From NCBI RefSeq assembly GCF_025449215.1, contig NZ_CP104900.1, forward strand, positions 4,278,001-4,342,000: a stretch of 64,000 nt of DNA. Reading direction: 5' to 3'. Origin of the DNA: Shewanella seohaensis. Its GTDB lineage: Bacteria > Pseudomonadota > Gammaproteobacteria > Enterobacterales > Shewanellaceae. Each line of letters starts with the position of its first letter. The first letter of the stretch is position 1. The notes under the pieces were generated by a model, which was given only the letters and a program-made list of their open reading frames with translations, did no database searches and was not told the origin of the DNA. Below are positions 1 through 9,882 of the stretch, one piece after another. Position numbers and translations under genes: made by a program.

Positions 1-419
1 TTGCCAATATTTAAGGTGACTTTTACCTGCGGAAATTGCCGATAGAAGGCCCCTAGAATCCGAGGCATCACGTATTTTGCCGTGGTCACTAGACCAATAT
101 TGATATGGCCCACACTGCCGCCCCTCGCCTGCTGGATAAAGGCATCAAAGTCTTCGAAACGACTCAAGGTATCGCAGGCGACCCGATAGAGCTCTTGCCC
201 GACTAAGGTCGGCTGCATTCGCCCCTCTGCGCTTACCAATAGAGGCTCACCCAAAATATCGGCCAACTTCTTAAGCTGAAGAGAGACTGTCGGCTGGGTA
301 AGATGCAAGGCGCGCGCGGCGGCCGAGATATTGCCAAGCCTGACCACCTGCACATAGACCTCGAGCAAGCGAAAGCTTAAGTGCCGAAGTTTAAGTTGGC
401 CTTGGGATGATTTATCCAT
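1..419 (-). CDS. LysR-family transcriptional regulator (N-terminal part)
   Basis: The gene is cut by the window edge; about 139 N-terminal residues are visible. They contain a winged helix-turn-helix at roughly residues 29-58 (GNISAAARALHLTQPTVSL), typical of LysR regulators, and the start of the co-inducer domain. The gene is divergent from the SbtA-like bicarbonate transporter, with about 120 bp between the starts. A LysR protein beside its divergent target is the usual arrangement, and CbbR/CmpR-type regulators often control bicarbonate transporters. Control of sbtA is therefore a reasonable inference, not something the sequence proves. Confidence 0.9.
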   Translation of the reverse strand, partial: MDKSSQGQLKLRHLSFRLLEVYVQVVRLGNISAAARALHLTQPTVSLQLKKLADILGEPLLVSAEGRMQPTLVGQELYRVACDTLSRFEDFDAFIQQARGGSVGHINIGLVTTAKYVMPRILGAFYRQFPQVKVTLNIG

Positions 420-537
420 AGATTTTTATCTATACCTAATCTGCAAACAATTTATTTTTCAATATAGCGAATTGGGTTCAGAATCTCCAGCCATCGATGC
501 CCGTGGAACTTTCTCGGCGCATTATTCTGTTGATGTC

Positions 538-1514
538 ATGATTAATGAGATACTTATGCCAGATATTGTCATTGCGTTTTTCGCCTTAGGTTTACTCGCC
601 GGTTTGGTTAAATCCGATCTTAAGGTCCCCCCGCCATCTACGAAACCCTCTCGATTTTGTTAATGCTGACCTTAGGGCTTAAGGGCGGTATGGCGCTGCA
701 TGGTCATACCCAAAACCTAGTGATCACCGAATTGGTTGCCGTTGTCGCCTTAGGCTTACTGATCCCCTTAGTGCTTTACCCTGTGCTGACGCACTTAGTG
801 CAACTCGGTCGAACCGATGCCATTAGTATCGCCGCCCATTATGGGTCGGTGAGCGCGGGCACCTTTGCCGTGGTTCTCGCCATGGTGGAAAAATCAGGGA
901 TGACATTAAGACCCGAAACCACCCTATACCTAGTGCTGCTCGAACTGCCCGCAATTGTGGTTATGCTCTGGCTGCACAGATACTTAAGCTCAAAACAGGC
1001 GGGGCAAGATGCCGCGCCAACGGCCCATAAATCCAGTGTGTTGCACGAGGCACTCACCAGCCGTGGCGTCGTGCTACTAGTAGGTGGTGTCGTGATAGGT
1101 TGGCTCTATGGCCCGACGGGACTAGCCCCTCTCACACCTGTGCTGCTCGGCGGCTTCAAAACCCTACTGGCACTGTTTTTACTGGAGATGGGCTTAGTCA
1201 CGGCGAAAGTCTGTTTACCGCTGCCACTGCAACAATGGCGCCTGTTAGTATTTGCCACCGTAACGCCGTTTATCTTGGCATGGTGTGGTATCGGTGTCGG
1301 TTTGTGGTTGGAATTGCCCGAAGGCAGCATCTTAATACTTGCGGCCTTAAGTGCTAGCGCCTCCTATATTGCAGCGCCTGCCGCTATCCGCGCCGCGATT
1401 CCCGAGGCCAATATCGGTTTAGCGATGCTGGCATCGCTGGGGATTACCTTCCCGGTAAACGTGCTAATCGGTTTGCCCCTGTATCAGCACTGGGTGCTAC
1501 AAATTACCGCTTAA
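538..1514 (+). pseudogene. SbtA-like sodium-dependent bicarbonate permease, frameshifted
   Basis: This is a hydrophobic transporter of the SbtA/DUF897 family, expected to import bicarbonate with sodium. The first frame carries FFALGLLAGLVKSDLKVP and the second continues LMLTLGLKGG, both family hallmarks. The break is at the C6 run 627-632. One additional C gives an uninterrupted protein of about 325 aa reading KVPPAIYETLSILLMLTLGLKGG across the join (the first part is SDLK), which is normal for the family. Starts at 538 or 556 are both possible; the upstream TTG at 472 is unlikely. The next frame runs to 1514 with many membrane segments. The divergent LysR gene is the likely regulator. A sequencing artefact is more likely than true inactivation. 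Confidence 0.82.
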
Positions 1515-1525
1515 ACTTCGCCCAT

Positions 1526-1554
1526 AAAAAAGGGAGACGACAGTCTCCTTTTTA
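1526..1554. terminator. Bidirectional terminator between sbtA-like gene and diguanylate cyclase
   Basis: A stem of AAAAAGG(G)AGAC pairing with GTCTCCTTTTT has A and T runs on both sides. It lies between two convergent genes, so it can serve both. Confidence 0.75.
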
Positions 1555-1594
1555 GCTTTTAAAGCTACTTATCACTGAACCAACGCCCAATCCA

Positions 1595-2566
1595 CTAGGG
1601 CTTATGTAAGTGGTGCAAGGCTTTGTTTTCATACATAGCCCGGTCGGCGGTATCGAGTAAATCCTCAAGGTTCATATCGGATTCTGGCGACCAATGGGCA
1701 ACACCGATACTGGTTTCTAACGGGCGCTGCTGCGGACGTTGCTGATTATATTGCTCAAGCAATAACTTAAAACGCTCGATGGCATAACCGACGGTGTCAG
1801 GCTGCACAAAACTGAGCAGCACCACAAACTCATCTCCGCCCAATCTGGCTATCACATCGGACTCTCTAAACGCTGCCATTAAAATATGGGCAAAATCATA
1901 GAGCACTTGGTCGCCCTTACGATGACCAAAGCTGTCGTTCACTTCTTTAAAAAAGTCGAGATCAAAAAACACTAACGCCGCTTTTGCGTTAGTACGTCGA
2001 CAACTGGCAAGAGATTGATAGGCCAGCAGTTCGAACCCACGCCGATTAGAGATCATGGTGAGCGGATCTAAGGTATTTTGCGCGATAAACAGCAGCTCGG
2101 CCTCAACCATTTGCCCCAGATCCGTTAAGGTTTCAATGTCATCGTCGCTAAACTCCCGCGGCTCATTGCCGATTAAACACAGCGTCCCGACCCGATATTC
2201 CCCTTGAATGGTAAGAGGATAACCCGCATAAAACCGGATATGCGGAGGCTCGGTAACTAAGGGGTTATCGAAAAAACGGGGATCCTTGAGGGCATCGTTA
2301 ACGATAAACACGCCATCATGGTTAATAGCATGGGCGCAAAAGGAAATATCCCTTGGAGTTTCAGTCACCTCTAACCCTTGGCGAGACTTAAACCACTGAC
2401 GATTCGCGTCGACTAGGGTCACCACGCAAATCGGCAGGGCAAAGATCCGCCGCGTTAGCCGAGTGATCCTGTCGAATCTCTCCTCGGCATCGGTATCGAG
2501 TACATTCAGCGCCCTTAGGGTGGCTAAACGTTGTAACTCATTCTCAGGAATGGGAGGTAGTTGCAT
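1595..2566 (-). CDS. GAF-GGDEF diguanylate cyclase
   Basis: A 323-aa soluble protein with no membrane segment. Residues about 25-160 form a GAF sensor domain (CVVTLVDANRQWFKSRQGL and FCAHAI are typical). Residues about 165-320 form a GGDEF domain with an intact RLGGDEFVVLL active site near residue 243, so it should make cyclic di-GMP from GTP. An RxxD motif (RESD) sits exactly five residues upstream of GGDEF, which fits the inhibitory I-site of product-inhibited cyclases. The ligand of the GAF domain cannot be read from the sequence. It is a single gene with its own terminator. Confidence 0.93.
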   Translation of the reverse strand: MQLPPIPENELQRLATLRALNVLDTDAEERFDRITRLTRRIFALPICVVTLVDANRQWFKSRQGLEVTETPRDISFCAHAINHDGVFIVNDALKDPRFFDNPLVTEPPHIRFYAGYPLTIQGEYRVGTLCLIGNEPREFSDDDIETLTDLGQMVEAELLFIAQNTLDPLTMISNRRGFELLAYQSLASCRRTNAKAALVFFDLDFFKEVNDSFGHRKGDQVLYDFAHILMAAFRESDVIARLGGDEFVVLLSFVQPDTVGYAIERFKLLLEQYNQQRPQQRPLETSIGVAHWSPESDMNLEDLLDTADRAMYENKALHHLHKP

Positions 2567-2625
2567 AGTACACTCCGCTAATGGCTCTCTAACAAGCTTA
2601 GACTAACTGCAAGGCTCACGTTGAT

Positions 2626-5490
2626 TTACTCAAGGATTGCCTGATAAATCACAACCACTCGCTCCGCGTGGGCCGCCACATCATCAAAGGCCAACTTACC
2701 GGCTTTTTGTTGCAGGGTGAGACGATGATTTTCATCCCGTAGCCAGCAATAACTCTGGGTTAAGTGCTGCGCACTCATGAGCGGCAAAAGCTCAAGCTCG
2801 GCCAGCACACCAAAAATACGCACGTTATCAGACCAAATCGACAACTCGGGATATTCATGTGCATGGGCAAGCACTAAATATTGGGCGATAAACTCAATAT
2901 CCGTGATCCCGCCGGGGCTCTGTTTCAGATCGAATTCACCATCGCTGACCTTGAGTAAATGGTCGCGCATCTTTTGGCGCATCTCACGCACGGCCTTTTT
3001 CAGCTCGTCCTTGTCCCTTGGTTGCTCAAGCACGGAGGCGCGGATCTGGCTAAATTTAGCCGCTAAACTATTATCGCCAAACACAAAACGTGAACGCACT
3101 AAGGCTTGATGCTCCCACGTCCAAGCCTCCTGCGCTTGATACTCACCAAAGCGCGCAATCTCACTCACCATTAAGCCCGATGCGCCAGACGGACGCAGGC
3201 GCATATCCACTTCATATAACTCACCCGAGGTGGTTCGGGTCGAGAATAAGTGCAGAATACGTTGAGCCAGTTTCAAATAAAAATGGCCCACTTCTATCGG
3301 TCTATCGCCATTGGTAAGACTGTTGGCCATATTTTCGGGCGCTTCGTAGAGGAAAACTAAATCCAGATCCGAACCGTAACCCAGTTCGATACCGCCTAAC
3401 TTGCCATAGCCTATGACCGCAAAGCCGGTGTCGTTGCCTTCCTCAAGATAACTGGGCACACCATGGCGCACCGCCACTTGTTGCCATGCCTGCATCACCA
3501 CTTGCTCGATAATGGCTTCGGCCAAGAAGGTTAAGTGATCGCTCACCTGCATCACAGGTAAAACGCCAGTCACATCGGCGGCGGCAATTTTCAGCTGTTG
3601 TGACAACTTAAACTGGCGCAGCGCCTCCATTTGCTGCTCCATATCATCTTCAGGTACTCGCAGCAGATACTGGCGCAGCTCACTCGGATAATCATCGAGC
3701 GAGGTTGTGTCGTACAGATGCGCTGGGTCGATAAGCTCATCGAGCAACATCGGGAATTTAGCAAGCTGCGCCGCAATCCAAGGACTGGCGCAGCACAGGC
3801 TCACAAGCTGTTGCCGTGCGCCGGGGTTTTCGCACAGCAACTCAAGATAGGTCGTGCGCGTCAGAATTTGCTCTAACACCTTTGAGACCGGCTCAAAGGC
3901 CGCTGAAGGGCTCGGCTGATTGAGTAACTCCTCGAGTAACCTTGGCATTAATTTATCGAGGGTCTCACGGCCACGGGGACCAATCGAGCGTTTAGTCACG
4001 GTGTCGCGCCAACTGCTGAGCAGCGGCCAGAGTTTATCGTCGTCAATCTGCTGCTCGGCGAGGAGATTGATCGCGTGATCGTCCTGCTGCACATTCCACA
4101 GCTGCGCAGTCCAATGCTCGGCTTTCTCCTCGCCTTCTTCGCCGCCCACTGTGGCTTTAAAATGACGATGAATTTTCGCCATCGCCGCCTCGATATGGGT
4201 GCGAAGATCGGTTTCGTTGGTCATATCCAGCACTGCGCAAAGTCTTGCCCAATCGAGGGGATTATTTGGTAGAGTCTGGGTTTGCTTATCATCAATCGCC
4301 TGTAACAGGTTCTCGACTCGACGCAGTAATAAGTAGCTGTGTTTTAGCTCATCGACCGCCAAGTATTCGAATTGCCCTAGGCTGTAAAGGGTGTCCATGG
4401 CCCCAAATAGGCTCTGTTGGCGCAGGGCGGGTTCACGACCGCCGCGGATCAGCTGGAAGCTTTGCACCACGAACTCCACCTCACGTATCCCGCCCGCACC
4501 GAGTTTAATATTGTCGGTTAACTGGCGGCGACGCACTTCTTGGGCAATGAGTTGTTTCATTTTGCGCAGGGATTCAATCGCCGAGAAGTCGATATAACGG
4601 CGATAAACAAAGGGGCGCAGTAAGCTGTGTAATTCGTCGGAAAAATGGTTCCAAGGTCCGAGCGAACGGGCTTTGACCATGGCATAGCGTTCCCAATCCC
4701 GCCCTTGCTCTTGGTAATAATCCTCAAGGCCACTAAAACTCACCACCAATGGACCACTCTCGCCGTAGGGACGCAGGCGCATGTCGACGCGGAACACAAA
4801 CCCATCGACGGTAATTTGGTCGAGTAAATTAACTAGCCGCTGCCCCATACGGATGAAAAACTGTTGATTATCGAGACTTCGGCGCCCACCCACGGTTTCG
4901 CCATGTTCAGGGAAGGTAAAGATAAGGTCGATATCGGAGGAAAAGTTCAGCTCACGCCCACCGAGCTTGCCCATGCCCAAAATAAGCAAAGGCTGCGGGT
5001 TGCCTGCCTTATCCATAGGCGTGCCATATTGGGCACACATTTCTTTATAGAGCCAATCCCTTGCCCCAATAACTAACGCTTCGGCGAGTGCCGAGAGGTC
5101 TAACAGTGATTCTTCTAAGCTGGCGTAATCTAAAAAATCTCGCCAGGCTAAACGCACCATTTGATAGTTACGGAATCGGCGTAATTGACGTTTTGCGAGG
5201 TTTTCAGTCGTCGCACTATTTAACTGTTCGTGTAACTGGGCATCAAAGGTCTGCCGTTCCACTTGCTGCAGATCGCCCGCGAATAAAGTGTTAATCCACT
5301 CGGGTGACCGAGTTAACTGCGCTGCGATATAATCGCTTAATCCTAAAACGTTTTTCAGTTCCTGCTGCTGCGCAGGCGTTAAATTTGCCAGTCCTTCTGA
5401 CCATACTTCGGCGAGGCGTGCCCAATGCCGCTCTGCGGCTTGAGTAACGAGGGGAGACAATGACTTATTACTGTCTTTTTGTACGGCCAT
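2626..5490 (-). CDS. glnE: Glutamine synthetase adenylyltransferase/deadenylylase
   Basis: This 954-aa protein covalently switches glutamine synthetase off (adenylylation) and on (deadenylylation) in response to PII and glutamine. Two nucleotidyltransferase domains are seen: [18 protein letters not shown] near residues 174-191 (N-terminal, deadenylylating) and [18 protein letters not shown] near residues 690-710 (C-terminal, adenylylating). Each is followed by a helical regulatory region. The start at 5490 is chosen because AGGGATT lies just upstream and the product matches the E. coli length (about 946 aa); an in-frame ATG at 5583 would add 31 unlikely residues. A 13-bp palindrome lies about 27 bp upstream of this start. 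Confidence 0.97.
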   Translation of the reverse strand: MAVQKDSNKSLSPLVTQAAERHWARLAEVWSEGLANLTPAQQQELKNVLGLSDYIAAQLTRSPEWINTLFAGDLQQVERQTFDAQLHEQLNSATTENLAKRQLRRFRNYQMVRLAWRDFLDYASLEESLLDLSALAEALVIGARDWLYKEMCAQYGTPMDKAGNPQPLLILGMGKLGGRELNFSSDIDLIFTFPEHGETVGGRRSLDNQQFFIRMGQRLVNLLDQITVDGFVFRVDMRLRPYGESGPLVVSFSGLEDYYQEQGRDWERYAMVKARSLGPWNHFSDELHSLLRPFVYRRYIDFSAIESLRKMKQLIAQEVRRRQLTDNIKLGAGGIREVEFVVQSFQLIRGGREPALRQQSLFGAMDTLYSLGQFEYLAVDELKHSYLLLRRVENLLQAIDDKQTQTLPNNPLDWARLCAVLDMTNETDLRTHIEAAMAKIHRHFKATVGGEEGEEKAEHWTAQLWNVQQDDHAINLLAEQQIDDDKLWPLLSSWRDTVTKRSIGPRGRETLDKLMPRLLEELLNQPSPSAAFEPVSKVLEQILTRTTYLELLCENPGARQQLVSLCCASPWIAAQLAKFPMLLDELIDPAHLYDTTSLDDYPSELRQYLLRVPEDDMEQQMEALRQFKLSQQLKIAAADVTGVLPVMQVSDHLTFLAEAIIEQVVMQAWQQVAVRHGVPSYLEEGNDTGFAVIGYGKLGGIELGYGSDLDLVFLYEAPENMANSLTNGDRPIEVGHFYLKLAQRILHLFSTRTTSGELYEVDMRLRPSGASGLMVSEIARFGEYQAQEAWTWEHQALVRSRFVFGDNSLAAKFSQIRASVLEQPRDKDELKKAVREMRQKMRDHLLKVSDGEFDLKQSPGGITDIEFIAQYLVLAHAHEYPELSIWSDNVRIFGVLAELELLPLMSAQHLTQSYCWLRDENHRLTLQQKAGKLAFDDVAAHAERVVVIYQAILE

Positions 5491-5516
5491 AATAATCCCT
5501 AACAAATTTAAACGTC

Positions 5517-5529
5517 GACATATTATGTC
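5517..5529. promoter_or_regulatory. Palindrome GACATATTATGTC upstream of glnE (site A)
   Basis: A perfect 13-bp palindrome with one central base, GACATA-T-TATGTC, about 27 bp upstream of the glnE start and in a position that could overlap its promoter. The identical sequence recurs at 9397-9409, and its complement form at 9431-9443. No known regulator is recognised for it. Confidence 0.5.
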
Positions 5530-5747
5530 ATAAATGATATAGAATGAAGCCACATCAGGTTTGATGCCATTGCCATGCCTCAAGGCAAATTTCCCTCCAT
5601 GGCAAATGCAAGCTCAGCCCAACAGAAAGTGGCCCCCTCTTTCTTGGCTGTTTAGGGTACTATAACCTGTGAGGCAAACATATTGGGCAAGTAGATTATT
5701 ATTGTCCGCCCATATTTGAGTTTTATTTCAGCACTTTTGGAGAAAAC

Positions 5748-6725
5748 ATGGCAGGAATGCTAATGCGGGTTCTCACGTCGATACTCATTTTGGCCGCGAC
5801 CTTATCGCTTACGGGTTGTGGCGATGACAGGCCAGAGAAAATTGAGAAGTATCAACAACTCACTCAGCAGCGCCTCTCGACACTCAATACCATGCTCGAG
5901 GACGGTCAGGTACGTAACGCCAATCTGCTCAAGCAATATAGCAGTTTGCTCAAACAGCAAAAGCCCGATTTCGCGCCACTCTTGGATGAATTAGCCAAGG
6001 ATTCAACCGCCGAAGGGCCAATGTATACGTCGCTGAAGCGCCGCTTAGACGATGCCAAGAACCCGGCTAACTTTACCGATCTCGACCAGCAACTCGCCGA
6101 GGTTGAGAATCTCTATCAAGCGGCCGATCCCAGCCTGTATAACGACATGCTTTCCGATCCGGTCAACGTGATTGCCGATATGTCGGATGGCAAGCTTGCC
6201 CGCGTTAATGCCATCAGCCGTGAAGCGGCGGCCCTTGCCAATAATGCCGAAGATTTTGGCCCTGGTAGCCAATTGGTGGGTAACCCAGCCTACGGCAGCT
6301 GGCAGACAGACTCGAGCGGCATGTCCTTCTGGGCTTGGTACGGCATGTATTCGATGTTTTCGAATATCTTCCACCGCCCCATTTATTACGACCGTTGGTC
6401 GGGTAACCGTGGCTACAGCTATTACAACGACGTAGGTCGCTATCGCTATACCTCGCCAAAACAAGCACAGGCGCAGGAAAAAACCTTCGAGCAGACCAAA
6501 AAACGTTTCGATTCTCAAGGGAAACGCTTCGACAGCCCCTATTCAAAATCGCGCACGGGTGCCACGGCTCTCTCCCGTGAGAGCAGCAGCGCGCCTAAAA
6601 CCAATACCACAGCGAATAAGTCGAGCGCGCAGTCGGGCAGCAAATTCCGCTCAAATTATTCTAAAGACAGTAGCTTCCGTAATTCCAGCAACCGCACGAC
6701 CCGCAGTGTGCGCCGAGGCAAGTAA
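5748..6725 (+). CDS. Putative lipoprotein opening the yjf-like cluster
   Basis: A 325-aa protein with a signal peptide ending in LTGC, a lipobox, so Cys-24 or so should be lipidated in the envelope. The middle is helical and acidic. A region around residues 185-230 is rich in Gly, Tyr, Trp and Ser. The last 70 residues are a low-complexity Ser/Asn/Arg/Lys tail ending in RRGK. No catalytic motif is recognised. GGAG precedes the ATG at 5748. It lies 15 bp before the DUF350 gene and so is probably the first gene of that operon. It may stand in for E. coli YjfM, but I do not see real similarity to DUF1190. Confidence 0.75.
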   Translation: MAGMLMRVLTSILILAATLSLTGCGDDRPEKIEKYQQLTQQRLSTLNTMLEDGQVRNANLLKQYSSLLKQQKPDFAPLLDELAKDSTAEGPMYTSLKRRLDDAKNPANFTDLDQQLAEVENLYQAADPSLYNDMLSDPVNVIADMSDGKLARVNAISREAAALANNAEDFGPGSQLVGNPAYGSWQTDSSGMSFWAWYGMYSMFSNIFHRPIYYDRWSGNRGYSYYNDVGRYRYTSPKQAQAQEKTFEQTKKRFDSQGKRFDSPYSKSRTGATALSRESSSAPKTNTTANKSSAQSGSKFRSNYSKDSSFRNSSNRTTRSVRRGK

Positions 6726-6740
6726 ACTAAAGGATCTCCC

Positions 6741-7640
6741 ATGACATTATTTCAGGATTTCGGTATCACACCAGAGCTAGTCACCATACTGGCAATTGAC
6801 CTCACTATTGCGGTTATCTTGTTGACATTAATGCGTTATTTGCAGGGTTGGAGCGTCAGAGTCAACAGCAGTAAAGAACTGGCTGAACGCGATAACTTTG
6901 CCTTTGGGATCAGCACCGCCGGCGCCGTTGCCGCGCTCGGCATAGTGCTGACCGGTGCTATTACTGGCACAGCTGCGCCCTCGTATTTAACCGAAGCCAT
7001 TGGCATGAGCGCCTACGGGTTATTTGGTTTAGTGCTGATTAAACTCGGACGTTTTTTACACGACAAAATCGCGCTAAATGAGTTAGATAAGAATCAGCAA
7101 ATCCTTAAAGGCAATGTGTCTGTCGCCATTGTAGATGCGAGCGCCGCCATCGCTACCGCGATCATTATTCGCGCCGTCCTGCTATGGGCCGAGGATTTAA
7201 CACTCGATACCTTTATTGCCATCTTCAGCGCCTTTGCGATTTCGCAGTTGATGCTAGTGCTACTCACCCGCCTACGCGAAAAACGCTTCGCGAGTCGTAA
7301 TCAAGACTCTTCCATGCAGCAAGCTCTCGCCCAAGGCCACACTGCGTTAGCCATTCGCCACGCAGGTTTTATGATCGCCATGGCGTTAAGCTTTAATGCC
7401 GCGAGTCATTTTATCCTGTTCAACCCAACCGCCTATGTGACCAACATCATCGGCTGGTTAGTGTTCTCTATCATCATGTTGGTGGTACTGACACTGCTGC
7501 TATTCGTAATCAAAAAGCTGGTGCTGGCACGAATCGATTTAGCGGATGAGGTAGAGAGACAGCACAACATTGGTATCGCTGCCGTGGAAATGGCCATCAG
7601 TATTGCTATCGCACTTATTCTCACGGCCCTAATGGCGTAA
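6741..7640 (+). CDS. Double DUF350 (YjfL-like) membrane protein
   Basis: A 299-aa integral membrane protein with about eight hydrophobic segments arranged as two similar halves, as in tandem DUF350 proteins. E. coli YjfL has one half. The charged loop between the halves contains REKRFASRNQDSSM. Its biochemical role is unknown. The family recurs with PspA-like proteins and polyamine-linked enzymes, as it does here: the next gene starts 4 bp downstream and encodes a membrane spermidine-synthase-like enzyme, so the two are almost certainly co-translated. Confidence 0.85.
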   Translation: MTLFQDFGITPELVTILAIDLTIAVILLTLMRYLQGWSVRVNSSKELAERDNFAFGISTAGAVAALGIVLTGAITGTAAPSYLTEAIGMSAYGLFGLVLIKLGRFLHDKIALNELDKNQQILKGNVSVAIVDASAAIATAIIIRAVLLWAEDLTLDTFIAIFSAFAISQLMLVLLTRLREKRFASRNQDSSMQQALAQGHTALAIRHAGFMIAMALSFNAASHFILFNPTAYVTNIIGWLVFSIIMLVVLTLLLFVIKKLVLARIDLADEVERQHNIGIAAVEMAISIAIALILTALMA

Positions 7641-7644
7641 TCCA

Positions 7645-9378
7645 ATGCACGAATCCCAAATAACCGGCTCTGCGACTCAAACGGTAAAAACGAGTCGCCT
7701 AAGCTGGTTCGATGATGTCCTACTATTGGGCATTATGGCCGTACTCGCTGGGTGCGGCCTGATCTACGAATACCTGTTGTCCCACTACGCAGGCCGGATC
7801 TTAGGCGCGTTAGAAGCCGCCATTTACACTATGATCGGCCTGATGATCGTCTCCATGGGTCTTGGTGCCTTTGCCGCTCGCAAAATTAAAGATGCTTTTA
7901 CTGGCTTTGTGGTGCTCGAACTCACGGTCGCGCTCTGCGGCTCGCTGGCGATTTTAATTACCGCAGCCGTGATAGGTTTTGGTCAGCAGCTACCGATGCT
8001 TATCGCCTCCACCTTAGGCTTACCACCGGATCAACTGCCCGAGGGTGGCATGATTGGCTCGCTGCAAAAGCTGAGCGAATATCTGCCCTATGTCTGGGGC
8101 GTTTTGCTCGGCTTGATGATCGGGATGGAAATTCCGCTGATCGCGAGGGTGAGGCAATCTCTATCAGATGAGCACTTACTGCATAATGCCGGTACTATTT
8201 ATGGCGCCGACTATATTGGCGCAGGGATTGGCGCGGCCATTTGGGTCGGCTTTATGCTGGCCATCGATATTCAACTCGCCGCCGCGCTGACCGCCAGCTT
8301 TAACTTGCTCGCGGGCTTTGTGTTTATCTGGCGTTTTTGGCCCAAGATCCAAAGGGCGAAATTATTGCTCGCGGGGCATTTTGTGGTCACGGGCGTATTA
8401 TTGCTGCTCGCCATTCAAGGGCCGAATTGGGAGCAACAGTTCAACAATCTGCTCTATAAAGACAAAGTGGTTTACGCTAAGGCCTCGCGCTTTCAACAAC
8501 TCACCTTTACCGAGCGCTTACGCGGCAATGGCCTCTCCCCCATATACTCTTTGTATATCAATGGCCGATTACAGTTTTCGAGTATCGATGAGCATATCTA
8601 CCATGCGTTTTTAGTTCACCCAACACTAGCTGCTAGCGCTCGCCACAACAAAGTATTAATCATTGGTGGTGGTGATGGACTGGGCCTAAAGCAAGTGCTG
8701 CGTTGGGAACCTGAGCAAGTGACCTTGCTCGATCTTGATGCCGCATTGGTGCAACTCTTTAAAACGCCCGATACGGATATGCCTAAGCGCCTAAGCCAAG
8801 CCCTGTTAGCCCTCAATGGCAATGCCTTTAACGATCCTCGCGTTAAAGTGATCCACGACGACGCTTTTAATGGGGTCGATAAATTGATTGCCGCAGGAGA
8901 TAAATACGATGCCATTATTGTGGACTTGCCCGATCCTAGCCATCCCGATTTAAATAAGCTCTATTCGGATTATTTCTATCGCAAGCTCAAGGAACTAATG
9001 AGCAGTGATGGCGCTCTGACTGTACAGTCAACCTCGCCCTATCACGCGCAAAAGGCCTTTATCTCGGTCGCGAAAACCTTGGCTTTAGCGGGGTTTGACG
9101 TAAAACAGTATCACCATAACGTCCCAAGCTTTGGAGAATGGGGCTGGAGCATTGCCACTGTATCGGGAAAAGATGCCCAGCATCGCTTAGGCGAGCTGAC
9201 AACACTGCCGATAGCGGATGACTGGTTAACCTTAGGTTTAGTCAAAGGCGCCTTTGAATTTCCTGCCAATTTTTATCAGGACGCCGCCAATATTAAGCCT
9301 AACGAACTCGGTTCGTTGCAGTTGTACCATTATCATCAACAGGCATGGTCCGAAACCCAAGGACTGGATCTTTTTTAA
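7645..9378 (+). CDS. Membrane-anchored spermidine-synthase-like aminopropyltransferase
   Basis: A 577-aa two-part protein. Residues about 25-250 form around seven transmembrane helices. Residues about 270-560 form a Rossmann methyltransferase/aminopropyltransferase domain with LIIGGGDGLGLKQVLRWEP near 333-350, an acidic LLDLDAA strand near 363, and IIVDLPDPSHP near 424. These correspond to the decarboxylated-AdoMet pocket of spermidine synthase. The true acceptor is unknown; membrane-fused members could modify a lipid-linked or transported amine. No AdoMet decarboxylase gene is present in the window. It follows the DUF350 gene at 4 bp. Confidence 0.85.
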   Translation: MHESQITGSATQTVKTSRLSWFDDVLLLGIMAVLAGCGLIYEYLLSHYAGRILGALEAAIYTMIGLMIVSMGLGAFAARKIKDAFTGFVVLELTVALCGSLAILITAAVIGFGQQLPMLIASTLGLPPDQLPEGGMIGSLQKLSEYLPYVWGVLLGLMIGMEIPLIARVRQSLSDEHLLHNAGTIYGADYIGAGIGAAIWVGFMLAIDIQLAAALTASFNLLAGFVFIWRFWPKIQRAKLLLAGHFVVTGVLLLLAIQGPNWEQQFNNLLYKDKVVYAKASRFQQLTFTERLRGNGLSPIYSLYINGRLQFSSIDEHIYHAFLVHPTLAASARHNKVLIIGGGDGLGLKQVLRWEPEQVTLLDLDAALVQLFKTPDTDMPKRLSQALLALNGNAFNDPRVKVIHDDAFNGVDKLIAAGDKYDAIIVDLPDPSHPDLNKLYSDYFYRKLKELMSSDGALTVQSTSPYHAQKAFISVAKTLALAGFDVKQYHHNVPSFGEWGWSIATVSGKDAQHRLGELTTLPIADDWLTLGLVKGAFEFPANFYQDAANIKPNELGSLQLYHYHQQAWSETQGLDLF

Positions 9379-9394
9379 CGGATAAAGATAGTGC

Positions 9395-9445
9395 TTGACA
9401 TATTATGTCTCGGTGCTATCTTTGAACACAGACATAATATGTCAA
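9395..9445 (+). promoter_or_regulatory. Promoter with paired 13-bp palindromes upstream of the yjfI-like gene
   Basis: TTGACA at 9395-9400 and TATCTT 16 bp downstream form a plausible sigma-70 promoter. The -35 box is the left edge of the palindrome GACATATTATGTC (9397-9409, site B). A second copy, GACATAATATGTC (9431-9443, site C), lies about 34 bp further on, just past the likely start of transcription and 13 bp before the ATG. One operator over the -35 box and one near +1 is an architecture typical of repression. The protein that binds is not identifiable here. Confidence 0.6.
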
Positions 9446-9456
9446 TAAGGACAAAT

Positions 9457-9870
9457 ATGAATATCCATACTCTTGCTAATCACCTCAACAGCCTTGGCAA
9501 TAACAGCCAGACCGGCTTCCAATTCGATTGCTATCCAATTGATGGTGAAGTCGAAGTGTTGCAAGTGAATGTGGTCGGCCGTGAAGAAATCCCGGTATTC
9601 GTATCGGTTACGGACAACCAAATTCTCTGCATCAGCTACCTGTGGGGCGAGAACGAAGTAAACCAAGAACGTCGCAGCGAAATGTTTGAGACCATGCTCG
9701 AATTAAACATTCCAATGCCATTGTCAGCCTTTGCCAAAATTGATGACAAATACGTGGTTTACGGCGCGCTGTCTCTGCAATCTAGCATGCTCGAAATCGA
9801 GCAAGAGTTAGCAGTCTTATCCGATAACTGCTTAGAAGTTATCGATGAAATGGTCGACTATCTGAAATAA
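9457..9870 (+). CDS. yjfI: DUF2170 family protein (YjfI-like)
   Basis: A 137-aa soluble protein of the DUF2170 family, whose E. coli member YjfI lies immediately upstream of the PspA paralogue YjfJ, the same order as here. No catalytic residues are recognised. The ATG at 9457 is chosen because AAGGA lies just upstream; the longer frame from 9391 would run through the promoter and operator. The stop is 12 bp before the PspA-like gene. Confidence 0.85.
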   Translation: MNIHTLANHLNSLGNNSQTGFQFDCYPIDGEVEVLQVNVVGREEIPVFVSVTDNQILCISYLWGENEVNQERRSEMFETMLELNIPMPLSAFAKIDDKYVVYGALSLQSSMLEIEQELAVLSDNCLEVIDEMVDYLK

Positions 9871-9882
9871 GGAGCCACAATT

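Noticed and set aside
627..632. Phase-variable poly-C tract controlling the SbtA-like transporter
   Set aside because: Six C is short for slippage control, and seven other genes show similar one-base losses in even shorter runs; artefact is simpler.
472..663. Separate 63-aa protein
   Set aside because: It is the N-terminal piece of the SbtA-like gene read before the frameshift; its TTG start is also implausible.
6045..6518. 157-aa antisense frame within the lipoprotein gene
   Set aside because: Shadow of the coding strand; no ribosome site, no family features.
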